64,000 nucleotides of DNA from Polyporus tsugae. Lineage: Eukaryota > Basidiomycota > Agaricomycetes > Polyporales > Polyporaceae. Numbering within the stretch: position 1 is the first letter of the stretch; each line of letters opens with the position of its first letter. The position numbers were made by a program, and so were the translations under genes. Shown here one piece after another: positions 24,401-36,009 of this stretch. The DNA lies in contig JAHRBS010000009.1 of the NCBI GenBank assembly GCA_024305745.1, positions 2,108,001-2,172,000 on the forward strand, in the 5' to 3' direction. Under the pieces are notes generated by a model that did not search any database, was not told where the DNA came from, and worked only from the letters and a program-made list of their open reading frames with translations.

Positions 24401-25764
24401 ACCCCTCTCCGCCTGCCACCTGAAAGCTATACCACTGGGAGTTCAACTCGCCCAATGAGGTTGGGTGCAAGGGCAAGGCGTTCCCTGGCATATTTCAAAA
24501 TCTCCGCTGACGGAAAATGTGCCTGAGGGGGTAGCGGCGGCCGTGAGGGGAACGAGAGACTGCGACAAGTGGGGAGGAGCGGTAGAGAGCTTTTCTTCAT
24601 CCAGTAAAACTACTCCTGCCCCATGCGCTAACAGGAAACACAATGCAACGAGGCAGATAGTGCAAGGACATCTGTACCCCGACATGAGGTTCGTGCATGT
24701 AGAAGGGCAGTGTCTAGAGCCGAGAAGGGGCCCGAAAGAAGAGTGACATAACCGTGAGGTGCGCCCGAGGAGCTTAGAAACAGCGCGCGCCAAGACGACG
24801 GTGTAGACAATACGGACGATGCCTCAGATCGCCTGGTATGTCAACCTGCAGCAATGGGGCGAAAGGTTGCCGCTGATCGTATTTACGGTGAGCCCTTGCT
24901 GTTACCGCCTAGGTGCTAACTGTACCTGCGCGAACTATATAGTCCGGGATGTGCCGTTTCAAGCTTGACAGCGCGAGGAGGTTTGATCCCCCAACGTTCT
25001 GTCAGACAGATTGGCTTTCGGAGTACAGTCGAGAGAACGGACCGGCGGTGCAGACGGTGAGTATGAGCAACTCGAGGATCGCGCGGCCGAGTCCTATGCA
25101 AGCGCCGATTACACGAGATATCATCCCCGGCTAGTCACCCGATGTTCAATCGACTGAGATACAGAGTGATTTGACACCAAGCCACAATTCATTCCAGTGA
25201 GGTCAAAGTCATCGTCGAGACCATTTTAGGGCTATATTCAGACTTTCGCCGACCATCGTAGCAATGGTATTTGACCCCCTCCCCCCCCCAAGACGAACAA
25301 ATAACTGCGAGACGAGATGGGAGAATGACAGCGAAGACGATGCTGAGCAACGCATGACGGCGCGACACATGTCCAGTGGCAGTGTTGTATTGTATAGGGT
25401 GAAGTGCATGAAGAGATCACCCTGCATGTACCCCACATCGTGTTGAGGTTGTATGTCACAGATCCAGAGCTCTGGGGACCAGACCCAATAAAGTCCGAGG
25501 TGCATTTATACTTCGCCGCAAGTCGTGACAGCGAAGGTTGCTCCGGAGATGCGTGGAAATCGGACAAGGCAACGGACAATTGTTCTGACTCACCTGTGGT
25601 AACCATAGAAATTGGAGATACATGCGGCGGACGTACTCTTCCGGCGTCTCCGTGGCTTCCTCGGGATATGGGAGTTCCTTGTTGAGGTTGCGCTCTTGGG
25701 TGGCTAGCCATTTTACTGCCGGGTTTGTTGGTAAAGAGCAGTGCAAGGAAGCTATGGAGACCAT
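21423..25764 (-). CDS. SLD3-like DNA replication regulator, split by a 2.3-kb intron
   Basis: Exons on the minus strand: 25764-25594, 23306-22969, 22891-22517 and 22452-21423 (637 aa). SLD3-type proteins recruit Cdc45 to MCM at replication origins. The three downstream exons join cleanly: YERRE/VQIQVLLYFLLVSLP, then VEPLFKAELPELCALFRSKLFP, then a Ser/Lys/Arg-rich tail with an Asp run and TPTK repeats, likely CDK targets. The exon at 25764 (AVKWLATQER..RRMYLQFLWLPQ) ends CAG/GTGAGT in phase 0. The next exon starts SIMPLQVLMPALL in phase 0, giving LWLPQ-SIMPL, the continuity I expect for this family. That makes the first intron 2287 nt, against 64 and 77 nt for the others. The ATG at 25764 is provisional; 25866 is also in frame. 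Family assignment rests on remembered motifs (RRE-VQLQ-LL and EPLFK-LPE). Confidence 0.55.
24819..25134 (+). CDS. Hypothetical small protein nested antisense in the SLD3-like intron
   Basis: Exons 24819-24887 and 24943-25134 give 86 aa. The 55-nt intron has a clear branch site (GCTAAC) and ends TATATAG. The product starts MPQIAWYVNLQQWGERLPLIVFT and continues SGMCRFKLDSARR; the second exon has GC-rich codon use up to a possible further donor (ACG/GTGAGT at about 25057). I do not recognise it. It lies wholly inside the 2287-nt intron of the SLD3-like gene, on the opposite strand, so it could be cargo or a remnant of whatever enlarged that intron. A chance open frame remains possible. Confidence 0.3.
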
Positions 25765-26566
25765 GCCAGAGAAGGCAGAGGAGCGGTGGTTAAGTGGTGG
25801 AAAGGACGACTCGGAGATGGTGGAAAGCTGCAGACAAGCCCCGCACGCGTCGCGCGTTGGTGACATACGCGCTCATCACGTGGCACATTGTAAGTACTTG
25901 CCTGTGACGCGTGACAAACGTTCTCCGTTGCTACCCTCGTGCTTGAGTCCAACGTGCTCCCCCTCCTCCGTTCTATCTTCCCGGGCTTCGGCCGGGTGCT
26001 GTGTGTGTCCTTCATCGACGCCCTGTTGCCATATTACACGTCTTCGGCGTGAGCCATTCGCAAGCACCCGACTTGTTTAAATTTTGTAGGCGTGTCCTCA
26101 GCGTCCAGAGCGGCCTCCAACACCCTGGTTGCCATGAAGATTCTGCTTGCAATTAATCCACTTGCGTCTCGCCCAACAAGTTCCTTCGGCGTTCCGTAGA
26201 CCCCGTACGTGCGTTGATCGCAAGACGGCCACAGAAGACTCTCGCAGTGGATGTTCGGCGCCGGCGCGGTACAGAGCTCGAGGTGCACTCCCTCCGGGGA
26301 TCCCGGCTAGGCGTTCGCTATCCCCGACATTCCACACGGATGTTTTCTCGGTGCGGAACACCACTCATTACCTAAATGAACTAAAATTGACCACAACGTT
26401 ATACCCCAGAGCTGATCGGTCAAATAAGCTGGTGACATTCAAACAATTGGCGGCAAGGCGTTACTGTACACCGGTTGTGATGAAAACCTAGACCCTCAAT
26501 TTAAAGAAGACCACGAGTAATCATGACTGCCGTATCAAGCTTTCAAGGCATGCGCTGGCCAGTTAA
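25765..26566. other. Intergenic region between two minus-strand genes
   Basis: Carries the promoter of the SLD3-like gene. Minus-strand pieces near 26.0-26.3 kb (for example IFMATRVLEAALDAED) look slightly protein-like but could not be joined to anything. No gene is called. Confidence 0.4.
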
Positions 26567-27494
26567 TCAGCGGAGGGCTCCTTCTTCCTTTTCCGTGTGA
26601 GCAATCTGAGGAGGAGGTTCTTCTCGCTGCCCTAAAACCTTCTGTGCCTCGCTCATCGTTCGTCTTTCAGGATGCCGCATTCCACAGTTTCCCTGCGCTT
26701 CAATACTTATGAGTAGCTTGTCCCACGAGATTTGTTCTGGCTCCCCGTCGACTGCTTAGCTTGAACGACGAGTGTGCCGAGCCTCAAGGCTGTGTGGATC
26801 GGACGTCATGGTTCTGCTATGTCTATTTTGTAAGTCAAAGTCGCACTTCCACCAAAAATATCCATTCTGAAGCCCTGACGTAGTGGATTATGTGTTTTCA
26901 AAGTTCCCCTTCTGTGACCAACTCCTCCGTCCCAAGAATGACACTCACTCCATACTGCGATTATCTTCGACAGCGCTTCAGAGTCGGCCGCCGCACAGCG
27001 CCGTACTGAACTGACCGCGGCGTCTGCTGCGATCACAGCCGCACATGCGATAGGTTCTCGGCCGCTAACTTCATGCTTCACACCTGACTGAAACCTCGTG
27101 TTCAGGCTGCACAATAACGAGGAGGGCCCGGAAATCAAGCGCGAAAGTATCCGGGCTTCTCGCAGTACAGTCCACGGCTGTCACTTGTCGTTATCCACGG
27201 CATGCGAGCCCCATCCAATTACGAGAGAGTTGATGGGGACGCTTCCGGACTCGATAACAAACGTGGAGATCGACCGGCCTCCGAGTGTTAAATATTAAAT
27301 GACCGCGATGGAGACTCACCCCACGATGAACTTCCGTCATCCTCCAGCAAGCTGTTTAATATTGCCTGTAAATTGCGATAGTACTGCGCCGGAGGCTGCG
27401 AGTTCGCACTGCGCGCATCGCGATACACATGGGAAAGGGAAGCTTGAAAATACGAAGCAATGGCTGACGCGCTTCCGGTCGGTTGCCTTGTCAT
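26567..27494 (-). CDS. Unrecognised multi-exon protein
   Basis: Exons I can support on the minus strand: 27494-27320, 27278-27185, 27106-26949 and 26875-26848, plus a terminal exon at about 26751-26567. The first three joins keep phase (introns 41, 78 and 73 nt): SSSWG/RSISTFVIESG, then AVDND/NLNTRFQSGVKHEV, then SKIIAVW/RLQNGYFWW. The terminal exon reads DGEPEQISWDKLLISIEAQG..SEAQKVLGQREEPPPQ and ends in TGA at 26569-26567. The join between 26848 and 26751 is not resolved; the phases disagree by one, so an exon is missing, a splice site is misplaced or the gene has a frameshift. The start is ATG 27494. I recognise no domain. The Ala-rich stretch (PIACAAVIAADAAVSSVRR) looks helical. Reality of the gene is moderately supported; function is unknown. 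Confidence 0.4.
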
Positions 27495-28388
27495 CGCTGA
27501 TGACGATCGGCAAATTCACTCGAATCAATTGAATGCTCCTGGAGACACAAGGGCGGGGGCCGCGATCTGTTATCTAGCGCATCAACGAGACCGACTGCCA
27601 GGAAAGGCACATGGCTCCTCCTGCCCATGATTAATACTCCCCGAATCTGGGCGAGGCCACCGATCGTATTGCGGTCATTTGCGTGGCTTTCTTTTCCAGC
27701 GGTGGTGCCAAGGTGGTGCGGATGCAAAACCGTGCTGGGTCAAGCTAGATCAAGCTCAACGTGTAAGTACTGTAGTGGACATGGCCGCAATGCCGTAGTA
27801 ACTTGACGGGTCGCCATCCGGATGATTTAGCGTGGGGCGGGGCCGTCGGATATGTATTACTGACCCTCCTTAGTAACAAGAGGCTCTAGACTGTGTTTGA
27901 AGGTGCACGTCAGGGAATTTCCCGCGTCAGAATCTCAGTGACGGTGACGACCGAGGCGGGCGTCTGGGTACTGTTTTGGGACTAGCCTCCCTGTATTGCT
28001 ACGGCTTCAAGGTTTGCCCAAGGTTGGCAATTATTCACCTCGATCGCGTCGATAGGTTTCGGCTCCATTTCGTAGCGGCGCGGACGGGTAACTGGCCCAT
28101 CATGCTGGCCGCCCATAGTCAAACTCCCAAGTTTATTTCCACGCGGTCGGTTCTCCTTGCGCTCTTCCCCTCTTCTCCTCCGTGACCGTCTCCGGGTCTG
28201 GCAAACCTCCCTCCCCCCGAATCGATGTGCTGAAGCTCTCTGGGTCTATGTGTATCATTGCTCCGCCGAAGGCGTGAGCCGCCCTCCAACTCCGTATACT
28301 CAATCGGGTTCTTAATTATCGACGCCCCCTAATTAACGCAACGCTCCTGCCTCTGGAACTCTACTGTAACCGCTCGCTTTCTATCTCT
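27495..28388. other. Divergent promoter region
   Basis: Lies between the unrecognised minus-strand gene and the homeodomain gene. The ~200 bases before 28389 are pyrimidine-rich, as is common in fungal promoters and leaders. No coding frame is supported. Confidence 0.5.
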
Positions 28389-30146
28389 ATGAACATGTCA
28401 CGCAGCGCCGCAGACGCGACATCCTCTGCTCCCAGCAATCCACCCGACGAACGACGACGACAGAAGAGCCCTCGACGCTCGTCCTCGGGTTCGCCCTCAA
28501 GACACACGCTCCCTACAGACCCACACGCCACCCAGGGAGCATCCACCTCCAGCAACATCGTTTCGCAAGACCACCCCGCCACCGCTTCCTCACGCGTCTA
28601 CACCCCCTCCGCTCCCGCTCCTTCCTCCGACCCCGAATCAAGCCATCGAAGAAGGAAACGCGAGCGCTCGAGCCCTTCCGGGTCGTCTTCGCAAGGCGAC
28701 ATGGCGGACACGGAAATGGAAGGCGAGCCCAGCAAGCCTTCCACCTCCGAGAGCGCGCCCGAAGGTGCCCCCCCGAAGAAGAAGCGGACGCGGACTTTGA
28801 CTACGCCACACCAGGCGGCTGTCCTGCATGCACTACTCGCGCAGGTACGTCCCCCCTCGCAACATGTTCCAACGCCCGCTCACGCGCTCGTCGGTAGTCT
28901 CGGTTTCCTACCACCCAGATGCGCGAGGAGGTGGGGAGGTCAATCGGGTTGAGTGCTCGTAAAGTCCAGGTACGCCCCCCCCCAACATTATCCACATTGT
29001 GTCGGAAGTACTCATCTTCGCTGTTCGTCATCAAGATCTGGTTTCAGGCAAGTCGCGTTCATCCATATGCTGGTTGCTCGTACTGACCTTTGTCTGTAGA
29101 ACCAACGCCAGAAGGCACGTCGGCCCCGCGGACAAGCGACCACCACCTCTGCGCCCCTCACGCGCCCACCACAGTTTGGGCCATTCACGAACGCGCCGCC
29201 AGGCACCGCGAGCGACATCAGCCCAACAGCCATGACGATGCACTCAGGGTCTAGCGTAGAAGGCTTCTTCCCGCGCGGCCCCGGTGGCATCGGCGAGATG
29301 CAATACAGCAGCGCGGGGCCGTCTTTTCGCGGTCCCCCCGAGCGGTTCGCCCCCGCCCATCGCGACGCCTATCTCGCCGAGGAGTACGGACGATCGGGCA
29401 TACCCCCCACTCAGCTTGCAGGCCCTGGTATCCCCGGTTCGAGTCGGCGAGGCTTGTTGGACGACCCTAGATGGAGGAGACCCTCGCAGGGCTTTCTGGC
29501 GCCACCATCCACGCCCGCCATCGAACTGCTGGAGATGTACAGAGCAACACCGCGTCCTGGCCGCCCTCCAGGCGAGCAGGGCCCCGAGCTGACCCTGAGT
29601 TTGCCCCCGGTTGCGACGCGCACGCGCGGTCCCGGTTCCAGCCCAATCAGCCCGCTGAGCGCTGGTCCGTACCCGACACTCGCGTCCCTGAGCGCACTCG
29701 AGTTCAGCGCGTCCGCTCATCGAACACGTTCCTCGGGCGAGACTCGTCGCAACCTCCCGCCCGCGAACGTCGACTTCTCCGCCCCGCGGCCGCCGCTCAA
29801 CATCCCGCCTCCGTTCACGCTCCAGCCGCAGCCGCTGTGGGACGACCCCGCCTTCTCGCCGTACAACCGCCGCCGGTCGTCGCCCGAGCAGCCGCACGGT
29901 GCACCGCCGTCGTTTGGGGAATCGACAACGGCTCTACACTCTCCCTTCGGTGCGGAGCCGCTTCCTAGCATCTCTACCTTCGTTCCCATGGCACCGTCTG
30001 GGCCTTCGCCCGTCCGCAGCCCGCTATCGCCTGGCCATCGCACACGTTTCGACCCGATACGATCTACGGCAGGACGTGCACCGCCAGAGCACCCTGTACG
30101 ACCCGGAACCCACGACTACACAGACGAACCACCCCGTAATTTTTAA
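28389..30146 (+). CDS. Homeodomain transcription factor
   Basis: Exons 28389-28844, 28898-28969, 29036-29047 and 29100-30146 give 528 aa. It is a nuclear DNA-binding protein. The N-terminus (~130 residues) is Ser/Pro/Arg-rich and ends in a basic patch, PPKKKRTRT. The homeodomain spans about residues 133-192: a helix with HQAAVLHALLAQ, SRFPTTQMREEVGRSIGL, SARKVQ and the recognition helix IWFQNQRQKARR with the invariant WF-N-R. The C-terminal ~330 residues are Pro/Ser/Gly-rich and disordered. IWFQ sits alone in a 12-nt exon, followed by a GC-AG intron (CAG/GCAAGT..TGTAG, 52 nt). The other introns are 53 and 66 nt. Basidiomycete homeodomain factors of this kind include regulators of mating and fruiting. 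There is no paired HD1/HD2 partner here, so a mating locus is not indicated. Confidence 0.85.
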
Positions 30147-30610
30147 TCGCCAAACTAATGGAGAGAGCCCGCACAACGGCACACAAGACCCGCTCCCTGT
30201 GTATATTGCCGCCCTACGATCCTTTCAAGTTTTCAACGTCTTTTCACGAACTCCGCCACGCTCCTTCTACGCGTAATAGCGAACTGTACCCGCTAGTAAT
30301 ACCTCTGGATCCTGCTTCAAAGGACGGCCCACCCCCGCTTCCTTGTCCTAATCGCGCTCTCTTTATACCATATCTAGTCGACGTATAATCCGCTCTCGAC
30401 CTCGGCAACTCTCATCGATGATACTGTCAATCCTTTTATTACAATCTCGATACCATACCACACATCCGCATAAGTACCCAAGGCTCCCGTAGTACCCCAA
30501 TGTCTGTCCTCCTCATCTGTCATCATCATTCGGCATTCCGTAAACATGTAGCGTACCACACACATAGAAAAGTAGTAATATTTGCTCGACATAAACTAGC
30601 GTACCCACTG
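30147..30610. other. Convergent 3' spacer
   Basis: AT-richer sequence between the ends of the homeodomain gene (+) and the Topors-like gene (-). No gene is seen. It should hold both poly(A) sites. Confidence 0.5.
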
Positions 30611-33600
30611 TCAATACAAATCGAGCGATTGTAGGCAAGCCATCCGAGCCTTTAATTTACCCCGCAGTGCGATCTCGTGCGACATGAGGCCGTCATCGAT
30701 ACTAACGGGCCCGGGTGGGCTCCCAGGTCCGGTCCCCCGGGTACCCGTACCCGTACCATCGTCCGCCCTGCCCGAAGCACCAACACCAACGTCCACGTCC
30801 CGCATCTGCAGAGCAGCGGCAGCCCTCTTCGCAGCGGCGAGCCTGACACGGAGCTGTGCCTGGCTACGCAACTCTGCTTCCCTTCGCTCGGCCTGCCGCC
30901 CCGCAGCCACGCCCTCTGCGCCTGGCAGTGGCAGTGGCACGGCGGACTTTGCGAGCCCCTCCCGGCGCACGTCCGCAGGCGGCAGCACCATAGGAACACG
31001 TCCGGCATCGTGGCCTTGGCCTGCGGTCGCGGACGAGGAGGACAATGACAATTGCGCCTTCTCAGCGGTGGGAACGCCCACCGCTGCCTTGCGCTTCTCC
31101 ACCTCCAGCTTCTGCACGAGCAGAAAACGTGGATCACCAGCCGGCGGATGCGAGGGCTGTGCGCCGCGTCCTGCTCGATTGGCCCGGGGGAGACCTGCAA
31201 TGACCGGTGGGGGGAGGGAGGGAGAGAGAGAAAGGACCTGATTAGCTTACGGGGGTTCGCAGTCAATGTGGCAGAGAGGCGTGGCCTGACCTGATGTGTA
31301 CCCCGAGGACATGGGCCCCACCTCCCCCGCAGCGTCCGCGTCACCTGCCCTGCCTGAGGCTGCTGCATCGTAGTCTAAGTCGAGTTGACGTCCGGCGGCT
31401 CCGGGAGGCTGGTGGGACGGCGCGACATGAGAGGCGTAGGAAGGATCCGCCCGTTCGGGCGGTTGAGTCAAAGGACCACCTCGCGTGCGCATCGTCATCT
31501 CCGGAGCGGAAATCCGTTTGCCTTTGGAGGCGGATAGGGCGTCTCGGCGTGAGGTTGGGCTCCCATCGGGGGCATTATGGCTGGCATTGCTGGGGTACAC
31601 AGAGGTCGTTGGAACTGGGTCCGACAGGCGCAAGAGCAATGAAGGAACGGCCTCGTCGGCTGGAGAGGGATGCTCAGGGCGGAGGGCTCCGTCGGGGGAA
31701 AAAGACGCTGGGGTACTTGGAGCTTGTGACTTGGACGAGGGAGCACGCTCCGGTGCCGATCCTCCTTCTCGGGGCTTGCTTGACCGTGGGTCTCGTCCGC
31801 TGCTCGCGAGATGATCCTGTATCGTCTGCCAAGCGTTCCGGCGGACACGTCCCGGAGGTCTTACTGGTCCTATTGGGTCGAGTTGGCTTGAAGGCGACGC
31901 GACGCCTCGGTCCTCTGGTGTATGGGTAGTGGATCGCCCCGTATCTCCATGGGGGACGCAAGGAACGGCGAGAGGAGCCGGTATGTTCGTCCCTACATCC
32001 TGTGTTGCAGCGGACAGATCGGAGGCGTGGTACGGCGTTGATAACGTAGAGGCCGCAGGACTGTTCTCGCCGCTAGCACGAGAAGAGGAACTGTGCCGTG
32101 GGGTGGCGATTGCGGTGGGATACCTACTGCTACCGACAGCCACGACGCTATCCCTTCGGGAGGCAGGAAGGCTCGGCCCACCCGCTCTAACGTCCTCGGC
32201 GCGGTCCTTTCCCTTCTCATTATAACTACCGCGGGAACGACCCGACCTGGTGTGTCCTGTGGCATCACGGCGCTGTTCGGCGCGATAAGTTCCAGAGGGG
32301 CGAGACTCAGAAGATCGCGCCCTGTAACTCCGCCTTGAACGCGAATGACCCCTACGAGGATATTGAGGTTCGCTCGGATGATGATTGGACTCGGGTCTCC
32401 GGTGGCGAGAGCGTAACGGCAAGGTGCTGAGATGTTCGGAATGGGAAGAGGAATCGCGAGATGTAGAACGTGAAGTCGGCGGGTGTCGGCGCGAACGTGC
32501 TGATGGAACCTCTCTAGAACTTGAATGAGAACGGGACCGTGAGCGTGACCGCCACCGTTGTCTGCGCTGGAGCGCATTCGGTGGGGGAATAGTATTTGGC
32601 ACATCATACTGGAGAGGACTGAGTAAGACTAGGACAAGAATGGGCCATCGGAGTAAGCCTACCTGTACGTTATTGTCGTAAGCCAAAAGGTCACGGTAGG
32701 GGGATCGCAGGTAAGAATAGAGTTCTGCAAGAAGAAAAACGTGGTAAGCCTTCTGAATTACATAGACGCGCAGATAGCCACATGGGCTTCGTGAAGACAA
32801 TGAGGCTGGATGACTAGCGGCAGAAATAATTTGGCGCACTGAATACGAACGGAGCAGAGAAGGTGCAGAAGTCCTGAGGTCTCCCATGGCGTGAAGTTGG
32901 TGCTTCGCGGGAGGCTAGTCCACTGGCACGACAACAATAAGACAAGTACCCGTGCATCCCACATGGCATGAATGAAATATCGCACAGTTGACAGTGGTAT
33001 GGCGAAGGGCGCGAGAGATACATGATCTTACCGTGTGCGAAATGCTCCGCATTGGCTCGTTCTCGTCCATCCTCGGCATCCATATCTAGGAATTCGGAAA
33101 GAAGCCGGACGGCAGGCTCTGAACGAATATCGAGTGCCTTCATGAGAGACACCGTGAAAGTGGTGAGAAACTGCGCAAGGAAATCAGCTTAGGGTCTGCA
33201 GTATGTCACGAGCGATTGCTATCCGTTCTCGAACTAACCTCGACATCTAGCCCAACCCAGACCTGCAGTTCCCGCCGTATGAACACGGTTGCTCTAGAGA
33301 TAAGGTCCTGCGAAGCTGCAAATTGCGCAGGGGTTGGGAACGGGCGGTACCGTGTGTACGGATTTGAGGCTACATGCTACAGTGAAATCGAGGTTAGGGT
33401 TGGGTCGATGGACACAAGTAACTTTGAACTGAATGGTGTCTCAAAGCGTTTGCAGGATGGTTCAAACGCAGGAGGCTACACGCACTGATGGGGGCATGAT
33501 GACTTACTTTAGCGTAGAGTTTATTCCTGTACACCCATCGCCTTTTCTCGATTGCTTGCTCTAGCTCGTCCGCTTGCTCTACCTCCCTCCTCCGACGTCG

Positions 33601-34064
33601 CCCCCACTCAACCTCCCTGCGCCGCTCTGCACGCCTTCGTGCATCTGCGCGAACAACAGCTATGGCTTGAGGCTGAGGAGATGTGCGCAGTGGTGTTAAG
33701 TAGTGTTTCTGGTAGTCGTATTTAGACCGGACGCTGTGCATGAGGTAGTTGCCGACATCCTGCGAGCAGAGAGGGCAACGTCGTGATTGGTCTGGTTTAA
33801 AAGGATCAGTTGTTCGTCCGCGATATGACGACAGTGGCACAACTCACCTGTCCAAATGAGGAGGCACTCGAAACAGAACTCGTGCGAGCATGTCGGTATC
33901 ATGGTACGATCCGCATAGGGTTGCAAACAGATGCTGCAGTGTTCGCCATCAGCCTCTTCCCCTTCGTCATGTCCATCAATCTCAACAACAGGAAGAGCAA
34001 TGCCTGATTCAAGGTGTGGGGAAGACTCGAGTTTGATTCGCTTTGTTGGCGGACTATGGGTCAT
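30611..34064 (-). CDS. RING-finger E3 ubiquitin ligase, Topors-like
   Basis: Exons on the minus strand: 34064-33848, 33791-33508, 33376-33239, 33170-33032, 32724-32663, 32608-31291 and 31194-30611 (913 aa; all phases agree). It is likely a nuclear E3 that transfers ubiquitin (and possibly SUMO) to chromatin or DNA-repair substrates. The C3HC4 RING is at about residues 42-80 (CSICLQPYADRTMIPTCSHEFC..CPLC), interrupted by the first intron after LIWT. A conserved helical module follows (YLMHSVRSKYDYQKHYLTPL, HVASNPYTRYRPFPTPAQF, SLMKALDIRS, YSYLRSPYRDLLAYD), as in Topors. A long Arg/Ser-rich region (RRQRWRSRSRSRS) then leads to a Ser/Pro-rich tail and a coiled-coil-like C-terminus (LEVEKRKAAVG..RLAAAKRAAAALQ). 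Introns of 131 nt and 307 nt are longer than the 54-96 nt of the rest. Confidence 0.85.
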
Positions 34065-34657
34065 GAGACACCTGGTTGGATATCTCGCCTCAGCGCAACA
34101 ATGGTCGGCAAGGAGTACAGTCGGAGGAAAGTGTCAGATATCGGGTGAAAGAGTCTGAGCATGCAACAGCGAAGGGGTTAAGTGAGAGCTAGGCTAAGGC
34201 AGAAGTCCGAGTCGGACAGTCTCGGAGCGTCACGTCAAGTTGAAGTTCCTTGTGCGGGTGCAGTGTGATTCGGTCACAGTGTTACTGTACGTAACGACTT
34301 GGACTCGAGCGGGTCGCCCATCCGATCTGGCAGCATTGAACCACGGTGATAGCGGTCGTTTCCCATCACGTCCACATGTTCGACACCTTGAGGGCATACC
34401 CAGGTTATACTAAAGTAACTAAACCAGCACGATGAGCGGTGAGGTGCTTCTCTGAAATGTGAGTTGTGCTTTTACTAACGCATCTCGCACCTGTCATCGA
34501 ACATGGCCCAACTTTTCAGGCTTTATGGACGAAAATGTGATTAAGACAAAGTTATTCATAGAGATGAGTGTTCATGCAGGTGCATGAGCTTGTTTTATTC
34601 ATGGTGCGTGAACTAGATGCAACGCAGGCTCAAACGACAGGGATCTTACAATATACA
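34065..34657. other. Intergenic region
   Basis: Promoter side of the Topors-like gene and the 3' flank of a broken minus-strand fragment. No gene seen. Confidence 0.45.
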
Positions 34658-35010
34658 CTAGGAAATACGCTCCGGTTTATCATGCGGAGTCTCGCTGTCC
34701 CAGCCCTCGACATTCTTGAACACCGGTCCGTCGAAGTCCCGTGTCGCCCTCATCCAGCTCTCCGGGATACGACCAAGGTCCCGAGCCACTCGAAACCTCT
34801 TCCTGGTATGTCATCGGCCCGTCTGGAATGGCGTGTTCGTTCAAAATCAGCTCGTTGACGTACTGTGTGGTAGAAGGCGGAGTTCCACGGACCTTCGTGA
34901 AGGTCAAGACGAGGTACTTCTAGTGACTTTATGTAGTAGTCCCGCACGATCTCGAACTCTTGTGCGGACCAGCCGATGCCGTGGAAAATGGTCATGTTAG
35001 GTGTCGCCAT
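34658..35010 (-). pseudogene. Gene fragment whose reading continues through three frames
   Basis: On the minus strand, protein-like reading begins at ATG 35010 (MATPNMTIFHGIGWSAQEFE..RDYYIKSLE). It moves to a second frame (LVLTFTKVRGTPPSTTQYVNELI..IPDGPMTYQ) and then to a third (KRFRVARDLGRIPESWMRA..FDGPVFKNVEGWDSETPHD), ending in TAG at 34660-34658. No GT..AG intron of usable length explains either switch; an 11-nt or 31-nt intron would be needed. Two small indels in a once-continuous gene, or sequencing errors, fit better. I do not recognise the family. Whether upstream exons exist beyond 35010 is unclear. Confidence 0.35.
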
Positions 35011-36009
35011 CGCGAATCGGCAACATTATGTACAAAGACGTACTATGAGCTGTAAGTATCCACAGTCCGGGAGGCATGGGTTGGGGAGCAGGAGTGTAAG
35101 CGCGTCCGAGAACCAAGAACTGCGGTCATTTCAATTTTCAGCAGAATCGTATGATCGTTATCTGATTTTGGACTCCGATCTAGGGCTATTGAAATATCCG
35201 TTCTTTACGGTCGACGACATGTCCAAGGATCAAGAGTGGACACACTACGATGAGTTAGTATGATTATACTCGTATAGCGTGTTCGTGAACACCGAGAGCT
35301 TCACTGGTCATGGTATCCGCGACGCCTTGAAGTCGGGCGGTAGCGCTCAAGCGCTGCGTGTAGAACGACTACACTGTTCGTCTGAGGTTCGTGAAACTCA
35401 GGTGAGACTTGCTCTGTATCGCGTATGTCGATTCTGACCGTCTTGCGGAAAGGAGCATACAACTCGATCATCTACCGACGCCAAGGCGCGCGCATCGATA
35501 TCGGCGACTGAAGATACTGTTGATCGTGAGTAGCTTCGTCGTCAGCGTTTCCGAGCACTTGGATGACTTGTTTCCTTAAACTGCCATACTCAAAACTATC
35601 TGTTCTGCGATTGTTGTCTCCTCAATCATTTAATTCATGCGTTCTGCTCGCTGGGGAGAAGATCGTCGGATGCTCCGCACCATTCTCGATAAATTGAACG
35701 TCGACGGTGAACGGCGGCGCGATCCATCACTGCCACCTTTTCGCGCTTCTACGGTAGGGCAGGTGCCGCCATCTTGAAGCAAGTTCCCTCTTTTACCTCA
35801 AGAACGCCTACTTATTCCCCGTTCAGCGCCCAGTTCGAACTCCAATCATCGCGGTGGGCCCAAGTTCTACAGCTTCAATGTAAGGGACCTGACGGTGGTT
35901 TCGACTGCACAGGGTCCTCTACATCGATGCCCCTGTAGCTCGTGTGGCTTTGACCTGGGCTTAAATACCAGCCACAGCCCGCCCTCCCATTGTCCTACCA
36001 GTCTACATC
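35011..36009. other. Intergenic region, no gene supported
   Basis: Short frames only. The last ~100 bases should hold the promoter and leader of the monooxygenase gene at 36010. Confidence 0.45.

Noticed and set aside
28389..30146. Homeodomain gene as part of a mating-type locus
   Set aside because: Only one homeodomain gene, no divergent HD1/HD2 partner and no MIP gene nearby.
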